Assembly (NCBI GenBank): GCA_902651635.1
Contig: CACRSC010000045.1
Coordinates: 1 to 64,000 of the forward strand
Source of the DNA: Mastigamoeba balamuthi
Taxonomy: Eukaryota; Evosea; Mastigamoebida; Mastigamoebidae
Length of the DNA: 64,000 nucleotides
Direction of reading: 5' to 3'
This document shows, piece by piece, positions 44,517 through 56,230 of the stretch (position 1 is the stretch's first letter; every line of letters starts with the position of its first letter). The notes below the pieces were generated by a model. The model searched no databases, was not told the origin of the DNA, and saw only the letters and a program-made list of their open reading frames with translations. The position numbers were made by a program, and so were the translations under genes.

Positions 44517-45823
44517 TCAGAGTACAGACGCTGTGGCGCTGTGGTACGTGCACGCGGCGATGCGGGCGACATGGGTGCCCGCGAGCGCTGGGTGCCTCGT
44601 GGGCTTGAACTTGGCGTTGACGATCTCGTCGGGGCCCTCGTTCCCGAACTGGTCGTCGCCAAACACCCACACGGCGCCCTCCTCGTCCAGCATCAGCGTG
44701 TGGCAGTTGCCCGCCCTCACCGCGACGCACCGCGAGGCCCCCGGAACGCGCTGCGGCTCCGGGACCTCGCAGACGTCGGGGCCCTGCCCGAGCTGCCCCG
44801 CGTTGGCCGGCCCCTTGCCCGGGTACGCCGGGCACCGGCCCCACGCGTACACAGCGCCGCCCTCGACGCACACGGCCGCGTGGACGACCCCCACGGAGCC
44901 GTCGCGCACGCGGCCGGGGACGGCGACGGCGACGGGGACGGCGCTGCCCCTGCCCACCGGCTCGGCGCCCCACACGAAGAGCTCGCCGGTGCGAGCGACG
45001 GCCATCGAGGCGCTCTTGCCGCACCGCACGGCGCTGCACGCGGGGAGGCCAGCGACGGGCGTGGGGCGGCAGACGGTGTCGGACGGGGCGCCCGCGCCGC
45101 ACTGGCCGCTGCGGTTGTGGCCCCACGCCCACACGCGGCCCGCGGCGTCGAGCGCGAGGCCGTGCAGCGACCCGCACGCGACCTCGACGGCCCGCAGGTC
45201 GCCGGCAGGGACCTCGGCCCAGGCCAGCTGGGGCGCCTCCGAGGCCTGCGCGTTGGCGTGGAAGAAGCCGCAGCCGGCGGTGCAGAGGGCGCCGGCAGAC
45301 GTGCAGGCGGCGCTGTAGTTGTCGCCGCCCGAGCACGAGACGACGGCCTGCGCGGGCGCCGCGAGGCCCTGGACGGGGTTGGGGAACCAGCGGTCCTCGG
45401 TGTCGCCTACGCCCAGCTGGCCCAGGTAGTTCTTGCCCCACGCGAACAGCGCGCCCTCTGGAAAACAACGCGAGGACCAGAACCTCCAATTCAATTGCAA
45501 ATTGGCAATTCCACTTTGCCGATTCGAATCTCGGAGGGGACGAATTCACCCGTTGTGAACGCCAGCGTGTGGCCGGCGCCGCACGCGATGCCGGCGACGG
45601 AGCACAGCCCCGGGACCAGCGCGGGGAGCGGCACGTGGGCGTCGGACCCCGTGCCGCACCTGCCGTGCGTGTTGCGGCCCCACGTGCGCACGCGGCCGCC
45701 GGCGCTCGACGTCTCCAACGGCAGGTCGCCCAGGGGCTGCGCACAGCGCACGGGGGAGGGCTCGTGGGGGTCGGCGCGGCCCTGGGACCGCAGCCGGGAC
45801 CGCAGGGCCTCGGCGAGAGACAT
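44517..45823 (-). CDS. RCC1-repeat beta-propeller protein
   Basis: Exons 45550-45823 and 44517-45457 join in phase 1 across a 92-base GT-AG intron to 404 residues. At least six RCC1 repeats are visible through their hallmarks (GRVRTWGRNTHGRCGTG, GALFAWGKNYLGQLGVG, GRVWAWGHNRSGQCG, GAVWVFGDDQFGNEG) with CGxxHTLAF-type second halves. The fold is a seven-blade propeller. RCC1 itself is the Ran exchange factor, but many propellers of this type have other roles; the key Ran-binding residues cannot be judged by eye. There is no further domain, signal peptide or membrane segment. The intron is AT-rich, with GAATTC/CAATTG stretches like other introns here. Confidence 0.88.
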
Positions 45824-46101
45824 AGCGGAACTAATTCAGCCCAGACCACTTTTTTCGCGATTCAATTCGGCAATCCAATCTCGTGTGGGGGACACGCCAC
45901 CCAGCGCGCGGACATCCCCGTGCTGGTGCCACGGCAATGCCTCGTCCATGGAGAATCCCCGATCCCGTGGGATATGAAACTGGATATGAGCAATTTTTCG
46001 AACATTGCCCAAGATATTAACTTTTTTTTCTGATTCTCGAAGACAGACTTGCACGTTCGTTTAAAAGCAGCGGAGGCGCCGTGTTCGCCGCCTCAGGAAC
46101 G

Positions 46102-49020
46102 ATGTCGGCAGAGGCCGTCGCTGCCCCTGACCACGGCGACCTGCGCTCGCCCCTCAGCTCGCCCCCGTGCGCCCCCGAGGCCTCCAGGCGTGCGTTGACG
46201 TTCTCCGCCCCCCGACGTCCTCTTCGCGTCGCCCTCGGCAGCCCCCAATTTCTTTTTTGTCGACCCCGAAATCGTGTCGCACGCGCGTCTCCAGCGCCTC
46301 CCGCCGCTCTCCGGCGCGCGATTCGCGCCCCGCGCCGCGAGACGCGCCGAAACCGAACGCACCCGCGCGTTCGCGCCGGCGGTGCCCTTCTCTGCGTTGT
46401 GCACCTCCTCACTCTCCCCGCTTTTGCAGCCGAGGCGGCGGGCGACGAGGGCGGCAAGAAGCAGCACCGGCACGCCAAGCACCACGAGCAGCACCGGCAC
46501 CACCACCACCGGCACAAGTCGCACAGGCGCAGCAGCAGCGCCGGGGGCAGCGCGCAGGCGAGCGGCGAGTCGCACTCGCACTCGAGCAGCGCGACGGCCG
46601 ACAGCCCGCGCGGGGGCCCGCGGATGACGGTGGCGCCGCCGCCGCCTCCGCAGGGGGCAGCGAGCTCGAGCGAGAGCAGCCCCGTCGTCGTGGTGACGTC
46701 TGCGCCGCGGCTGCCGGCGGGCGACCTCGAGGAGCTGCTCTTCCCTGCGTCGCCGCTGGGCCGCAAGAACAGCGTCTGGTCCGCCGCGGAGCCCACGCCG
46801 CGCGCGGTGCTGTCGCACCAGGCGAGCCTCCCGGCGCGGCCCACGGCGGCTGCGGTCGGCGGCAGCGACTCGTCGGCGCCCGACAGCAGCGACGACGCGG
46901 TGCCCAAGCGCTACAAGGCGCTCTACGACGTCTGGAAGGACCGCAGAGAGTCGCCGCCGCGGCCCGCGGGCTCGCGGACCTCCGAGGGCGAGGGCTCGGC
47001 GCCGGCAGAGGACAGCCTCTTCAAGACGCCCCCGAGGGTCCGCAGGGGCACCAGCGCCGTCGCCGCCCCCGCTGCGGGGGCGACGCCGTCGTCGTCGTCG
47101 TCGGCCGCGGAGGCGCTGGCGCGCGAGCTGCTCGCGGGGCCGCCGCCCGCGTCGACGCCGCCGCTGCCCACGACGCCGATGGGCTCGGGCGGCGGCAGCA
47201 GCGTGACGCTGGGCAGGCAGCGCGGGGCCGCTGCCGCCCTCGACCTCGCGGCCCTCGCGGCGGCCGCACGCGAGCACGAGGAGGCGCAGGCGCTGCGCCT
47301 GGCCGCCGCGGCCGCCGCTGCGACGCCGTCGCCGCCGGCGCCTGTCGCGTGCCCGCCGGCGTACAGCGGGCCGACGTCGTCGGTCTCGTCGTCGTCGTCG
47401 ACGGTGTCGAAGCGCAAGGACACGCCGCTGGGGTTCCTCTTCAAGACGCTGCGCAAGGCCCGGCCGGCCTCGGAGGCCCCGGAGCACGCGGAGGGCTCGT
47501 CGGGGCTGCTGAGCCCCAAGGGCAGGTCGTACAGCTTCTCGCCCGGGTCGCCCGGCGTGCCGTCGTCGCCGCGCATGTCGCCGCGCTCGTCGGCGTCGTC
47601 GCCCCCGGGGCTCGCGAGCCCCAAGTCGGCGACGCAGGCCGCGGCCGAGCCCGCGAGGAGCCCGCCGCCCATCGCGCTCACGACGTCCGGGGGCGCCGCG
47701 AGCCCCGCGCCGCAGGAGGAGCACCTGACGGCGGCGCAGCTGCGGGCCAAGCACGAGCTCGAGATCCTCGGCAGCGAGGAGGCCTACGTCGCCAAGCTGC
47801 GCGTCATCATCGAGCTCTACCTCAGGCCGCTGCAGGCCGCCAGCAAGGGCGACGCGGCCGGCGGCGCGGGCTCGCCGGCGTCGTCGGCGTCGCACGTGGC
47901 GGTGCCCGTGCTGTCGTCGCAGGAGATCACGCAGATCTTCAGCAACATCGACATCATCGTCAAGTACAACGAGGTGCTCCTCGACCAGCTCCGCAAGAAC
48001 CGCGTCGGCGAGCCCATCACCCTCGGCTCCATCTTCCTCAAGCTGGCACGTGGCCCTCCCTCCCCCCTTCGTCCCTCGCGCTGATAGTCCGTGGCTCTAC
48101 GTGTCTCAGAGCGACTTCCTGCGGACGTACATCACGTACATCAACAACTTTCCCTCGGCGCAGCAGTCGCTCAAGGACCTCTCGGCCAACAAGAAGTTCG
48201 AGGACTGGCTCAAGCTGCAGAGCGTGAACCCGCGCTCGTGCGGCCTGAACCTCCTCTCGCTCCTGATCATGCCCATCCAGCGCATTCCCGTACAGCCTCA
48301 ATTGGCTTCCTTCGAATTTGCTTTGAATTTGCATTTTCGGAAAAATCGAATCGCGCAAAGTCGAACTGAAACGGGCTGGTGCAGAGGTACGTGCTGATGC
48401 TCAAGGAGCTGATCAAGCACACGGAGCCCGACAACCCGGACCTGCCGAACCTCGAGAAGGCGCTGTCGAAGATGCTCGTGGTCGCCGACGACATCAACGC
48501 CAAGAAGCGCGACCAGGAGAACCTCGAGTTGATGCGGTCGATCGAGGCGCAGCTGATCCTCGGCGACTTCCCCTCGCTGCTCTCGGTGCCGCACCGCCGG
48601 TGGGTCAAGGAGGGCCCGCTGTTCGAGTTCACGGACAAGGGCCTCGAGTCGGTGTACTACTACCTCTTCACAGACGTGCTCTGCCGCGCGACGCTCTCCA
48701 AGAGCAACAAGAAGAAGCTGCGCGGCGTGTACTTCCTCGGCGAGTCGACGGTCAAGCGCTTCACCGCCGCCCGCGGGATCGACGGGCGCCAGACGGTCTC
48801 CTCGGGCACGCTGAGCCGCATACGATCACGATCGCGGGGGCCCCCGCGCGAGCAGAGCCCGTCGACGTCGGGCGACCCGGCGTTCGCGTTCACGTTCTGC
48901 TGCGGGGCCGCGATGCACACGCTGTGCGCGCTGACCGAGGACGACACGCGGGCGTGGCTGAGCAAGATCGACGAGTGCATCGACCTCGGGGACACGCGCC
49001 AGAAGACGTTCCTCCGGTGA
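46102..49020 (+). CDS. RhoGEF with DH and PH domains
   Basis: Exons 46102-46189, 46430-48045, 48110-48289 and 48385-49020 splice in frame to 839 residues. The first 460 residues are disordered, with a His-rich run (HEQHRHHHHRHKSHRR) and Ser/Pro/Ala-rich parts containing SPxxSP sites. The DH domain spans about 465-650 (ILGSEEAYVAKLRVIIELYL, IFSNIDIIVKYNEVLLDQL, LIMPIQRIPRYVLMLKEL). A PH domain follows (RRWVKEGPLFEF, YLFTDVLC, CALTEDDTRAWLSKI). DH-PH proteins catalyse GDP release from Rho-family GTPases at membranes and so control actin. The intron at 48046-48109 has a GC donor (GCACGT); no GT choice keeps the frame. A second RhoGEF lies at 60-62 kb. The first donor (46190) has alternatives. 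Confidence 0.87.
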
Positions 49021-49690
49021 GCGCCCACGTTTTGCACACCTTCCCTTCCAGCTCTCTCTCTCTCCCCCATTCGCCTTCCCGCTCTCCCAAACAGCCCGAT
49101 CGCCACCCCTCCGAACACTTACCCCACGCGCCCCTCACACCCAACGCTGATCATAACATCCTGTGTCTGTTTCACGCACTCTCCCCCACCTTGCGTCGCG
49201 CTCTGCCTGCCTGGGACACCGTGGCCATCACACGCGCAGCTCCAGAGCCGAACTGGATTCTAGTGGAACCATACCGACGACTTGGACGGCGCTTGAATTC
49301 GCGAAACACGAGTCGACCTAGTCTCTGCGCTTGTGGCTCGCCTTGGCCAGTGCAGGACCACAGAGCAACGACGCAGTGCAACTGGCCAGCAACGAATGTA
49401 CCCTCTCTGGCACAAAAGAGAAAAGAAAAGAAGCGATACAGTCTGTTGTGGGAATCCCAACAAGTCTAGGCACATTTCCACGCCCTGTTCGAGCACAGAA
49501 CGCAACCCTCGCCTTCCGTGAGTGCGATGGCAGGTCACGCCCAGCCACAAGTCGCTCTACATCCCCAGAGCCGGAGTGCGAGCCACCGAGCGGGACAAGC
49601 CCAGTAAAACTTTGATCCTCCGACGGTTCGTCCCTGGGCGACATCGACAGGGTGTGAGACGAGGGTGGGGGAGCAGAGGGCTCCGCGCTG
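49021..49690. other. 3' flank of RhoGEF, no gene seen
   Basis: Pyrimidine-rich DNA with a CT run near 49055 and otherwise unremarkable sequence. No frame on either strand has recognisable content. Confidence 0.45.
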
Positions 49691-49699
49691 CTGACACGC

Positions 49700-51480
49700 C
49701 GTCTCTGGGGCTCGCGTAGGCGATTCAGGACTGCTGCCTGATTAGCGCGTGAGCGAACACGACCACGGCGCACTGCTCAAAGACGCCGAGTTCTACATCT
49801 TCGTAATCGTCGACTTCGTCCCGTTCGGCCTCACGCGGCGCAGGGGAGACGCGGCCGAGTCGGTGCAGCCCGTCTACGGGCACGCGCGGAGCCGCAAGCA
49901 GTGTGGTACGTCGCCTTCGTCGAGAAGGCCAACGCCAAGCTGCGCGGGTCGTACGAGTCGATTCTTACCTCCGCCCGTTCTGGGGTTACTGCGCCCCTCT
50001 GCTCTCCAGAGTCAGCTATGGTGATAGGGAATGAGGTAGGAGAGGGCAATCGGCTCAGAGGTCCAGGGCGACCTGCCGTTGCTGCCCGCGAGCCACCTCT
50101 CGAGGGCGCTGCCCACGTAAACCTGACAGTCGGGCTCCTGGACGGCATCCACACCGTCGCCGATCGTGTTCAGAGTGATCAGGAGACCGGCCTGCGAAAC
50201 GTGGGACCAAGGTTGAGTCGAGGGATGACCCCAAAAGGAGCCGAGGTGAAGCGAGATAAGCGGATAAAGGGCAGAAGGGCAGTGACCACCTCCACACTCC
50301 ACACCACAATGAGCTCACGTGTGGGAGAGTTTGGGAAGAGCCACCACCCATCACGGCCGGCCGAGCCCCAGAGTAAGAGAAGGAGGTGAAGGGCCAGCGC
50401 ATAGCAGCCGTTGCCCACAGCCTTCGAGTCGACATCTCGGGCAATCATGAGCAACAGAGGCCACTTGCCAGAGCAACACCCAGCTCACGCAGAGGCTGGA
50501 TGGCTGCACCAGCGCCGGCTCCGGGCACGGCCAGGGCCCGGAGACAACACATGGCGCAACCCTCCCTCCTTGCGTTCTTCCCTTAGGATTCTCTGCCAGC
50601 AGTCATCGTGCACACAAGCCAACCACCTCGCGCCGTTGTGCCTGCCCGAACTGGCCCGCTCGACACCAGTTGTGATCACATACAGCATTGCATACAGCCA
50701 ACCGCAGACTGGGACATTGGTCCGCGGTGCTTTGCACTGAAGGTGGTCAGCCAGCCATCCTTCGAGTGCGTGTGCAGTTGACATCGAGGGCAACCAAGGC
50801 AACCGGAGCAACCAGGGCAACACACTGCACACTCTCTGGGCGAGAGGTAGCACAACGGCCGCAAGCGGCGGTTGTATGCACAATGACCGCCGGGTCTCGA
50901 CTGCATCTCGCATCACCACCCCAAACTCAGTGCGCAGGGAATGCGCACCTCTCGAGAAGACCGAAGGCACGAAGGATCTCGCCCTTGTCGGCCACGACCC
51001 TCGTTCGCCCGCATCGTCCAGGGCGCAGTACCACAGGCCTCTCCCGAGCGCCACCGGCCCGCGACGAGCAGCCGCATCACGCGGGCGCACCTCCTGCTGC
51101 CCCACGCCGCGCACGGTACCCTGGCCCAGTCCAACACAAGACGGTGAGGAATGCGAAAGGGCAAGCGTGTCTCGTGACGCATTTCCACGTCACGAGGATA
51201 AACGCTGGCGCGCACCGTGTCGCACTCGAGCAAGCGGGCCAGGTCGGCGTCATCCACGGCCTGCTCGAACCTCCGGCCGCCGCATCTGCTGCCCTTCGTC
51301 GTCGGGGTCCTCCTCCGCCTCCTCTTCCATGTCTCCGCGGTACGCTCTCGAAGGCTGCTGCTTGCGCTGCGATGCTTCCGGATGGGGTCTGTGTGCGTAC
51401 GTGAGGGCTTGAGGCTCTGGGAGCCGAGAGAGGAGGGCCGAGGGGCCGAGGTAGGTGGGGGTGTGATGCACAGGGCCTTA
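49700..51480 (-). CDS. possible multi-exon gene, structure unresolved
   Basis: Several minus-strand segments look like real exons but I cannot join them. At about 51020-51260 the frame encodes RRFEQAVDDADLARLLECD and continues to a GTACCG donor. At 50020-50190, after a TTTCGCAG acceptor, it encodes AGLLITLNTIGDGVDAV and continues to SALERWLAG. At about 49880-49990 it encodes VRIDSYDPRSLALAFSTKA. An acidic DEVDDYEDVELG segment follows near 49780. A possible start is the MEEEAEED frame at 51332. No family is recognised. It may be a diverged gene with short exons or a decaying one. The limits given are approximate. Confidence 0.3.
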
Positions 51481-51785
51481 ATTAAAAGTGACCACAAGAG
51501 CTGCCCCCGCTCTGTTGTCCCCTCTCCGGGACGATACGTATCGTCCCCTTGCACTGAGCCCTTTCGTAGCCGTCGCTGCGCTGCCCCACGGCGAGTACCG
51601 CAAGCCGCTGGGTGAGACAAGCGGTCGCTTGCTCGAATGCGCGGCAACATGGCAGATGGGGAAGAGCGGGCTGCGGTCCTGTGAGTCGCGCCACTACTTA
51701 AAGCCGTCGTTCAGCAGCACAGCAACGCACGGCGCCCAAGGCCGTCGGTTCCCTCAAGCGGCACCTCTGTTTTGAAGACCTTCCC

Positions 51786-52586
51786 TCAGTCCAATGCAGC
51801 AGCTCCACTCGGTTCGCTGCGTGCGGGGAGCGCGAGGGTCAGCACCGGTCCCCGGGTCACTCGGACCTCGCAGCTCGACAGCAGAGCGACGTCCTCGCCC
51901 TCGTCGACCCTCACGGAGCTCTCGCTCGCAGCAAACAGCCCCCGCCTCGCCTTCCTCTCGGCGACGCGCACGCCCGACACGAGCACCGACACCCAGCAGC
52001 CGTAGACCTCCGTGACGACCTTGCGGCCGCAGAGCACCACCGTGCGGTCGCTCCCGAGGTCCGGCAGCAGCTCGATGCGGCGGCCCCCAGCGACGGGCAC
52101 GAAGCCCCCGTCGCCGCTGACGACGCCCGCGCTGTCCCCGCGGCCCAGGCGCACCACCACAGACCCCAGGGCCCACATGGCCGGCGGCACGGGCCTCGCG
52201 AGCGTCGCAGCGACGATCTGGACGCCCCACAGATGCACGCGGGCCACAGGGGCCAGCGCGACGCCCTCGAGCAGACGGCGGGCAGCCGACTTCGTGCGGG
52301 CGTCCCAGAACAGGTCCCTGAGCCCCCGGGGCACGCGGGAGGGCCTGCAGACGAGGGCCAGGCGCTGGGACTGCGAGAGGTGCTGAGCTGCGAGCTGAGG
52401 GGCCGACTGGTCGAGACGTTTCGTGAGCACGAGAGCACAGGGGGCTGACGACGAGCCCTGCAGCCGCGAGCAGCCCTCGGCGAGCTGCGACGGCACGAGA
52501 GCGTCGAAGACACTGCTGGGGCCGAGCAGCGAGCGCAGGTGGCGTGCTGGGGTGCTGTCGCCCACGGCGAAGACGACCCACACCAT
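51786..52586 (-). CDS. hypothetical protein, single exon
   Basis: A frame of 266 codons starts at the ATG at 52586 with MVWVVFAVGDS. It looks folded, with alternating hydrophobic strands in the second half (IELLPDLGSDRTVVLCGRKV, VYGCWVSVLVSGVRV), but no family is recognised. The start codon, the first eight or so codons and about 100 bases of 5' flank recur at 62512-62640, where the copy is cut by the N at 62511. This suggests that the gene has a paralogue or that the locus was duplicated. Base composition matches genuine genes nearby. Confidence 0.55.
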   Translation of the reverse strand: MVWVVFAVGDSTPARHLRSLLGPSSVFDALVPSQLAEGCSRLQGSSSAPCALVLTKRLDQSAPQLAAQHLSQSQRLALVCRPSRVPRGLRDLFWDARTKSAARRLLEGVALAPVARVHLWGVQIVAATLARPVPPAMWALGSVVVRLGRGDSAGVVSGDGGFVPVAGGRRIELLPDLGSDRTVVLCGRKVVTEVYGCWVSVLVSGVRVAERKARRGLFAASESSVRVDEGEDVALLSSCEVRVTRGPVLTLALPARSEPSGAAALD

Positions 52587-52599
52587 CGCCGCTGAGGAA

Positions 52600-53047
52600 A
52601 ATCAGCCTGATCGAGCGATATCCACACGTCATCGCAGGCATTTTCTCGTCACGTGGCCGCCTGTGAGGAGAAATCTGGCCGAGCCGCATTCAACTGCCCG
52701 TTCTTGGGTGTTAGATGGACACAGTCAGAAGGGAAGACAACGGTCCCTCAACTCTCTAACCCTCGTTGTTATCTCCACTTTGCAAGAATGGTTCATAATT
52801 TATTTCAAGTGAGACAAAGCCTGGTCACATCCACCACAAAAGCCGAATTAAGAATATAAAGGCACTGTAACTCCCCCGTGGCTGCACCAAATGAGGGATA
52901 TCAATTAATCATATCAAGACATTCAATTGGAACAGAGGTGAATAATCTAAGAACAGACACAATGTTCCCAGCAATGCACTAGTGGGTCGTCTTTGGTATT
53001 GGGCCATTTTTGGTGGAGAGAACTTGTGTAAAGAAACTCAAGATAAT
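52600..53047. other. duplicated 5' flank of the LRR/sushi family
   Basis: The stretch is AT-richer than its surroundings. Around 52945-52995 it carries the CCAGCAATGCACTAG block that also occurs near 63505, with a related version near 56920, each followed by a GTCTTT/CCTTTTG motif. These blocks precede LRR/sushi gene starts at the other sites. Here the following coding part is interrupted by the Tc1-like element. Confidence 0.5.
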
Positions 53048-54410
53048 AAACATTTGGTCATCACTGTGACTTTTGCGCATGGAGCAATAAATCTTTTGTG
53101 ATTTTTTTCAGTGCTACTTACTGTCCTGGCAATAATTGGCTGACACCCCACAGTTTTGTCACAACTTCTTTGTTGTTCTTGGGGCCTGGGGGTAGTAAAG
53201 AGCAGGAGAAGTCCTGATCCCTAGTAGCAAGTGTAGTCCCCTTGAGCATCAAGGACACGTTCCATGCACGAATTCATGGAGGCGACCAAGTTCTGTGCAT
53301 AGCTGACTGGGAGCTCCCTTCCAATTTTGTGAATGCACCTTGCCAGGCCCTTGACAGTCCGGGGCCTATGGAGGGCCACACGACTCTTGACAAGTGCTCA
53401 CACATTCTCGATTGGGTTCAGGTCCGGAGAGCAGGCTGGCCAGGGCATGCGGGTCACATGTTTCGCACGCCTCCATCTCTGCACCACCTTGCTGGTGTGC
53501 TTGGGATCATTGTCTTCCTGGAGCTGCCAGCCTTGGGGATTGAGTCCATACCACTCTTGTGCTGAAGGTAGGAGTGCCTTGTCGTAGATTCCATTAAGTC
53601 TCTTTCCATTGAGGTTCCCTGTGAAGACGTGGAGCTTCCCAAATCCTTGGGCCAAATAGCATCCCTAAATGTGAATCTTGGCTGACTGGATGCTTGACTT
53701 TGCAGACCACTGCCAGGCTTCCTTTGCATTGCCAGAAAGCGCACGGGTATGTGAACAGCTCGATAGATGCCTCATCAGTAAAAACAACCTGGTTCCAGTT
53801 CCAGTTTCGATGCTCATGGTACCAGGCAACGTGATTAACGTGATGGCGCCATGAGAGCAATGGTTTAGTGAGTGGGGCCTTCTTCTGCAGGCCTGCTGCA
53901 CGCAAATGGAGGCAGATTGTGCGAGAAGCAAGAGATACCCTATCCTCTGCACCTTGCGGGCAAGGACCTTGGATGACGCTGCAGGGTTGCGTAGGGCGAT
54001 CTGGACGATTTTTAATCTTCGGCCATGGAAGTTATACATGGGGTGCCAGAGCAAGGTGCGTCTGCTGCCAAGGGCTCACCATCCCAGTTCTGCCACTTCT
54101 TCACGGTGTTGAGAGAGCAGCCCACCTCCTTCGCAGCCGCAGCAGCACTGAGCTTGGGGCCAAGCCTGTGTGTCTGCAGGAACTTGAGCTTGTAGCATTT
54201 TTTCACTTAACACTATATATAATTTTGTGCTTTGATATCAAAATCTTCTACCCCAAACGTGTCATGACACGTCATAACGTCATCGTGGATCATAATATCC
54301 CGATACAATTCACCAAAAGTCTCTCTCAAATTCAAAATAGAGGGTGTCAGGGACTTATTACACTAAATTAGCACTTCAGCATATAAAAACGCAGTGATGA
54401 CCAAATGTTA
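53048..54410 (-). mobile_element. Tc1/mariner-type DNA transposon, degenerate
   Basis: The element is about 1.36 kb and is bounded by inverted repeats: ACATTTGGTCATCACTG at 53050-53066 matches CAGTGATGACCAAATGT at 54392-54408 in inverted orientation, with weaker similarity inward, including TGACACCC at 53141. T/A-rich bases flank both ends, as expected for TA insertion. The transposase is on the minus strand at about 53230-54210. Its N-terminal helix-turn-helix part (LSAAAAAKEVGCSLNTVKKW) and catalytic parts are spread over different frames. VVFTDEASIELF, DNDPKHTSK and PDLNPIENV mark the DD34E triad. Several frame changes show it is no longer able to make transposase. Confidence 0.85.
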
Positions 54411-54550
54411 AATGTAAATTGCTCTCTGCTCCAGGGGAATATCTGCCAATATTGATTTGCAAAGGGATCACCTCGGCCCTCCCCCTGGGGGATTCTGTTA
54501 TCTCCCTATGTATTGATATGCGATCTAGTCTTTCTTAATTTTGCTCTCAG

Positions 54551-56090
54551 AGACCTCGGGGGAAACCTCCTAGATGGTCCAATTCCGACGATGATGGACC
54601 ACTTTGACGTGTTAACGACATTGTAAAACCCTCTCAGATTTGGGGAAACTCGTCACACTCAAATCCGCTGTCAGCGATGCCAGTGACAACAAGCTCAGCA
54701 GAACAGTCCCCCCTTCGTTGGGCTGCATGAGGGTCTGTCGTCGATGTGAGTTTATAATCTCATATTTATGAAACTAACTCAATATGCACTGTAGAAGCCT
54801 GGCTCACAACTGGCTCATCGTTCTGATGCCTAATACATTTTGCAACCTGAGCAGTCGAAATGTGTGATGGTGCCAGCAGCCCGTGCAAGCCCTCCTGCTC
54901 GGGCCCCATAACGCAATTTGATTCGTGCCAGGGCAAGTGCTGTGATTTCTCTCTCTGCCCGATGGCTCCTCTGGTTGGGGATCCTGCCGTAGGCGGTGTC
55001 TCGTGCTCGCTTGACTGCAGCGAGGGGTATTTGCCAGTCCGGGAAACGTGCCGCGAGGCTCATGAGTGACTTCTCCCGTCTGCAACCCCAACTCCTGTCC
55101 GCCTGCTAATGGCAAATACTCCATCTCTGGTGGGACATGCTCCAAGCCAACTGAGAGTAGCACACGAATTAACACATACTTCTAGAGTGATTCGGAGGTC
55201 GTCCCTGGATTATGCGAAGCTGGCAAGTGGGTGACTGCACCAGAGTATCGTCCCAAGCCCGAGATCTGTTACACGGTGCAATGGGGTTTTCCACAATGGG
55301 CCACTGGATTCTGCCCGTGTGTCTCCCACCCGTTAGGGAGTGGCACCACGTGCAGCCTGCCTACATGAAAGGGTTCACGCCAGTTCGGGTCTCATGCAAT
55401 GACGGAATGTGGTCACCTTTCCTTCCTGTACACCCTCCCCGTGCTCCGGCAACGTGTCGATTCCTGCCGGCGGGTCGTTGGGCACGTGCACATATGGAGC
55501 GAAGAACGGCAGCAGCTCACTCGCGTGCAACGAGGGGTACACGCATGTGCCAGTCTGGTGTGCTTACGGAAATTGGACAGCGCTGCCCCGTTGTGCTCCC
55601 AACCCCTGTGTGCTGTCATCGCTTCCTGCAGCTGCCTCTGGTTGGGGAACGTTCACACATCCTTTCTCAGTGGCAATTGCTGTCCAGTGTCCTGCCCGGA
55701 GACCTACACTGCCGTCGCGGTGTGTGTCACACTGGCTCCTGGGGACCTGCTCCATCGTGCTCTCCACTCCTGTGCAATCTGAAGCTGTCGATCGGAGCTG
55801 CGGGATGGGGCACATGCACCAACAGCAGTCTGAGCGGATCGAGGTGCACCTTCTCGTGCCCTGCCAACCATACAGTCACCCCGGGTTTGTGTCTGAAAAC
55901 AACGTGGGAACCTGCGCCCACGTGCGTGCCAAACGCATGCACACTGCTGCCGCCAACGGCACGTGGATGGGGCGCGTGCTCGCCGAACGTGGCGAGTGGA
56001 ACCAGCTGCTCTCTTGAGTGCCTGCCAGGCCATTCGCAGACAACCGAACGTGCACTGCTGGATCGTGGTCTCTGCACGTGTGAGAAGGGG
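54551..56090 (+). pseudogene. decayed LRR/sushi gene copy
   Basis: The copy starts at the fifth LRR exon (54551), followed by recognisable sixth-LRR and final exons with splice sites and then sushi modules up to about 56090. Modules are read in at least three frames (CKPSCSGPITQFDSCQGKCC; GNVSIPAGGSLGTCTYGAK; LPIGAAGWGTC-like KLSIGAAGWGTC). A one-base loss in a PETHxAR segment and several indels break the frame. The LRR N-cap and first four LRR exons are absent. The exon 5 area is almost identical to that of the next copy, suggesting recent duplication or gene conversion. Confidence 0.8.
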
Positions 56091-56139
56091 AATCTGTACT
56101 TCTAAGAGCACAAGACGCTAAAACGGAGGCTGAGGCAAC

Positions 56140-56230
56140 GAGAGGGCATACCGTTGCAGAAAAACATGTCACGGAACCCTAAGTGCCGCCAGCTGAACCT
56201 GGCAGCCTTCCTCATCCAGCCAGTGCAGCG
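56140..56230 (+). pseudogene. stray copy of a RhoGEF exon with its splice sites
   Basis: The segment around 56156-56223 is a diverged copy of exon 5 of the C1-DH-PH RhoGEF (61553-61619), encoding MSRNPKCRQLNLAAFLIQPV and keeping both the CAG acceptor and the GTGAGT donor. Neighbouring exons are not found, so it is a relic or an exon inserted by duplication. Confidence 0.7.
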
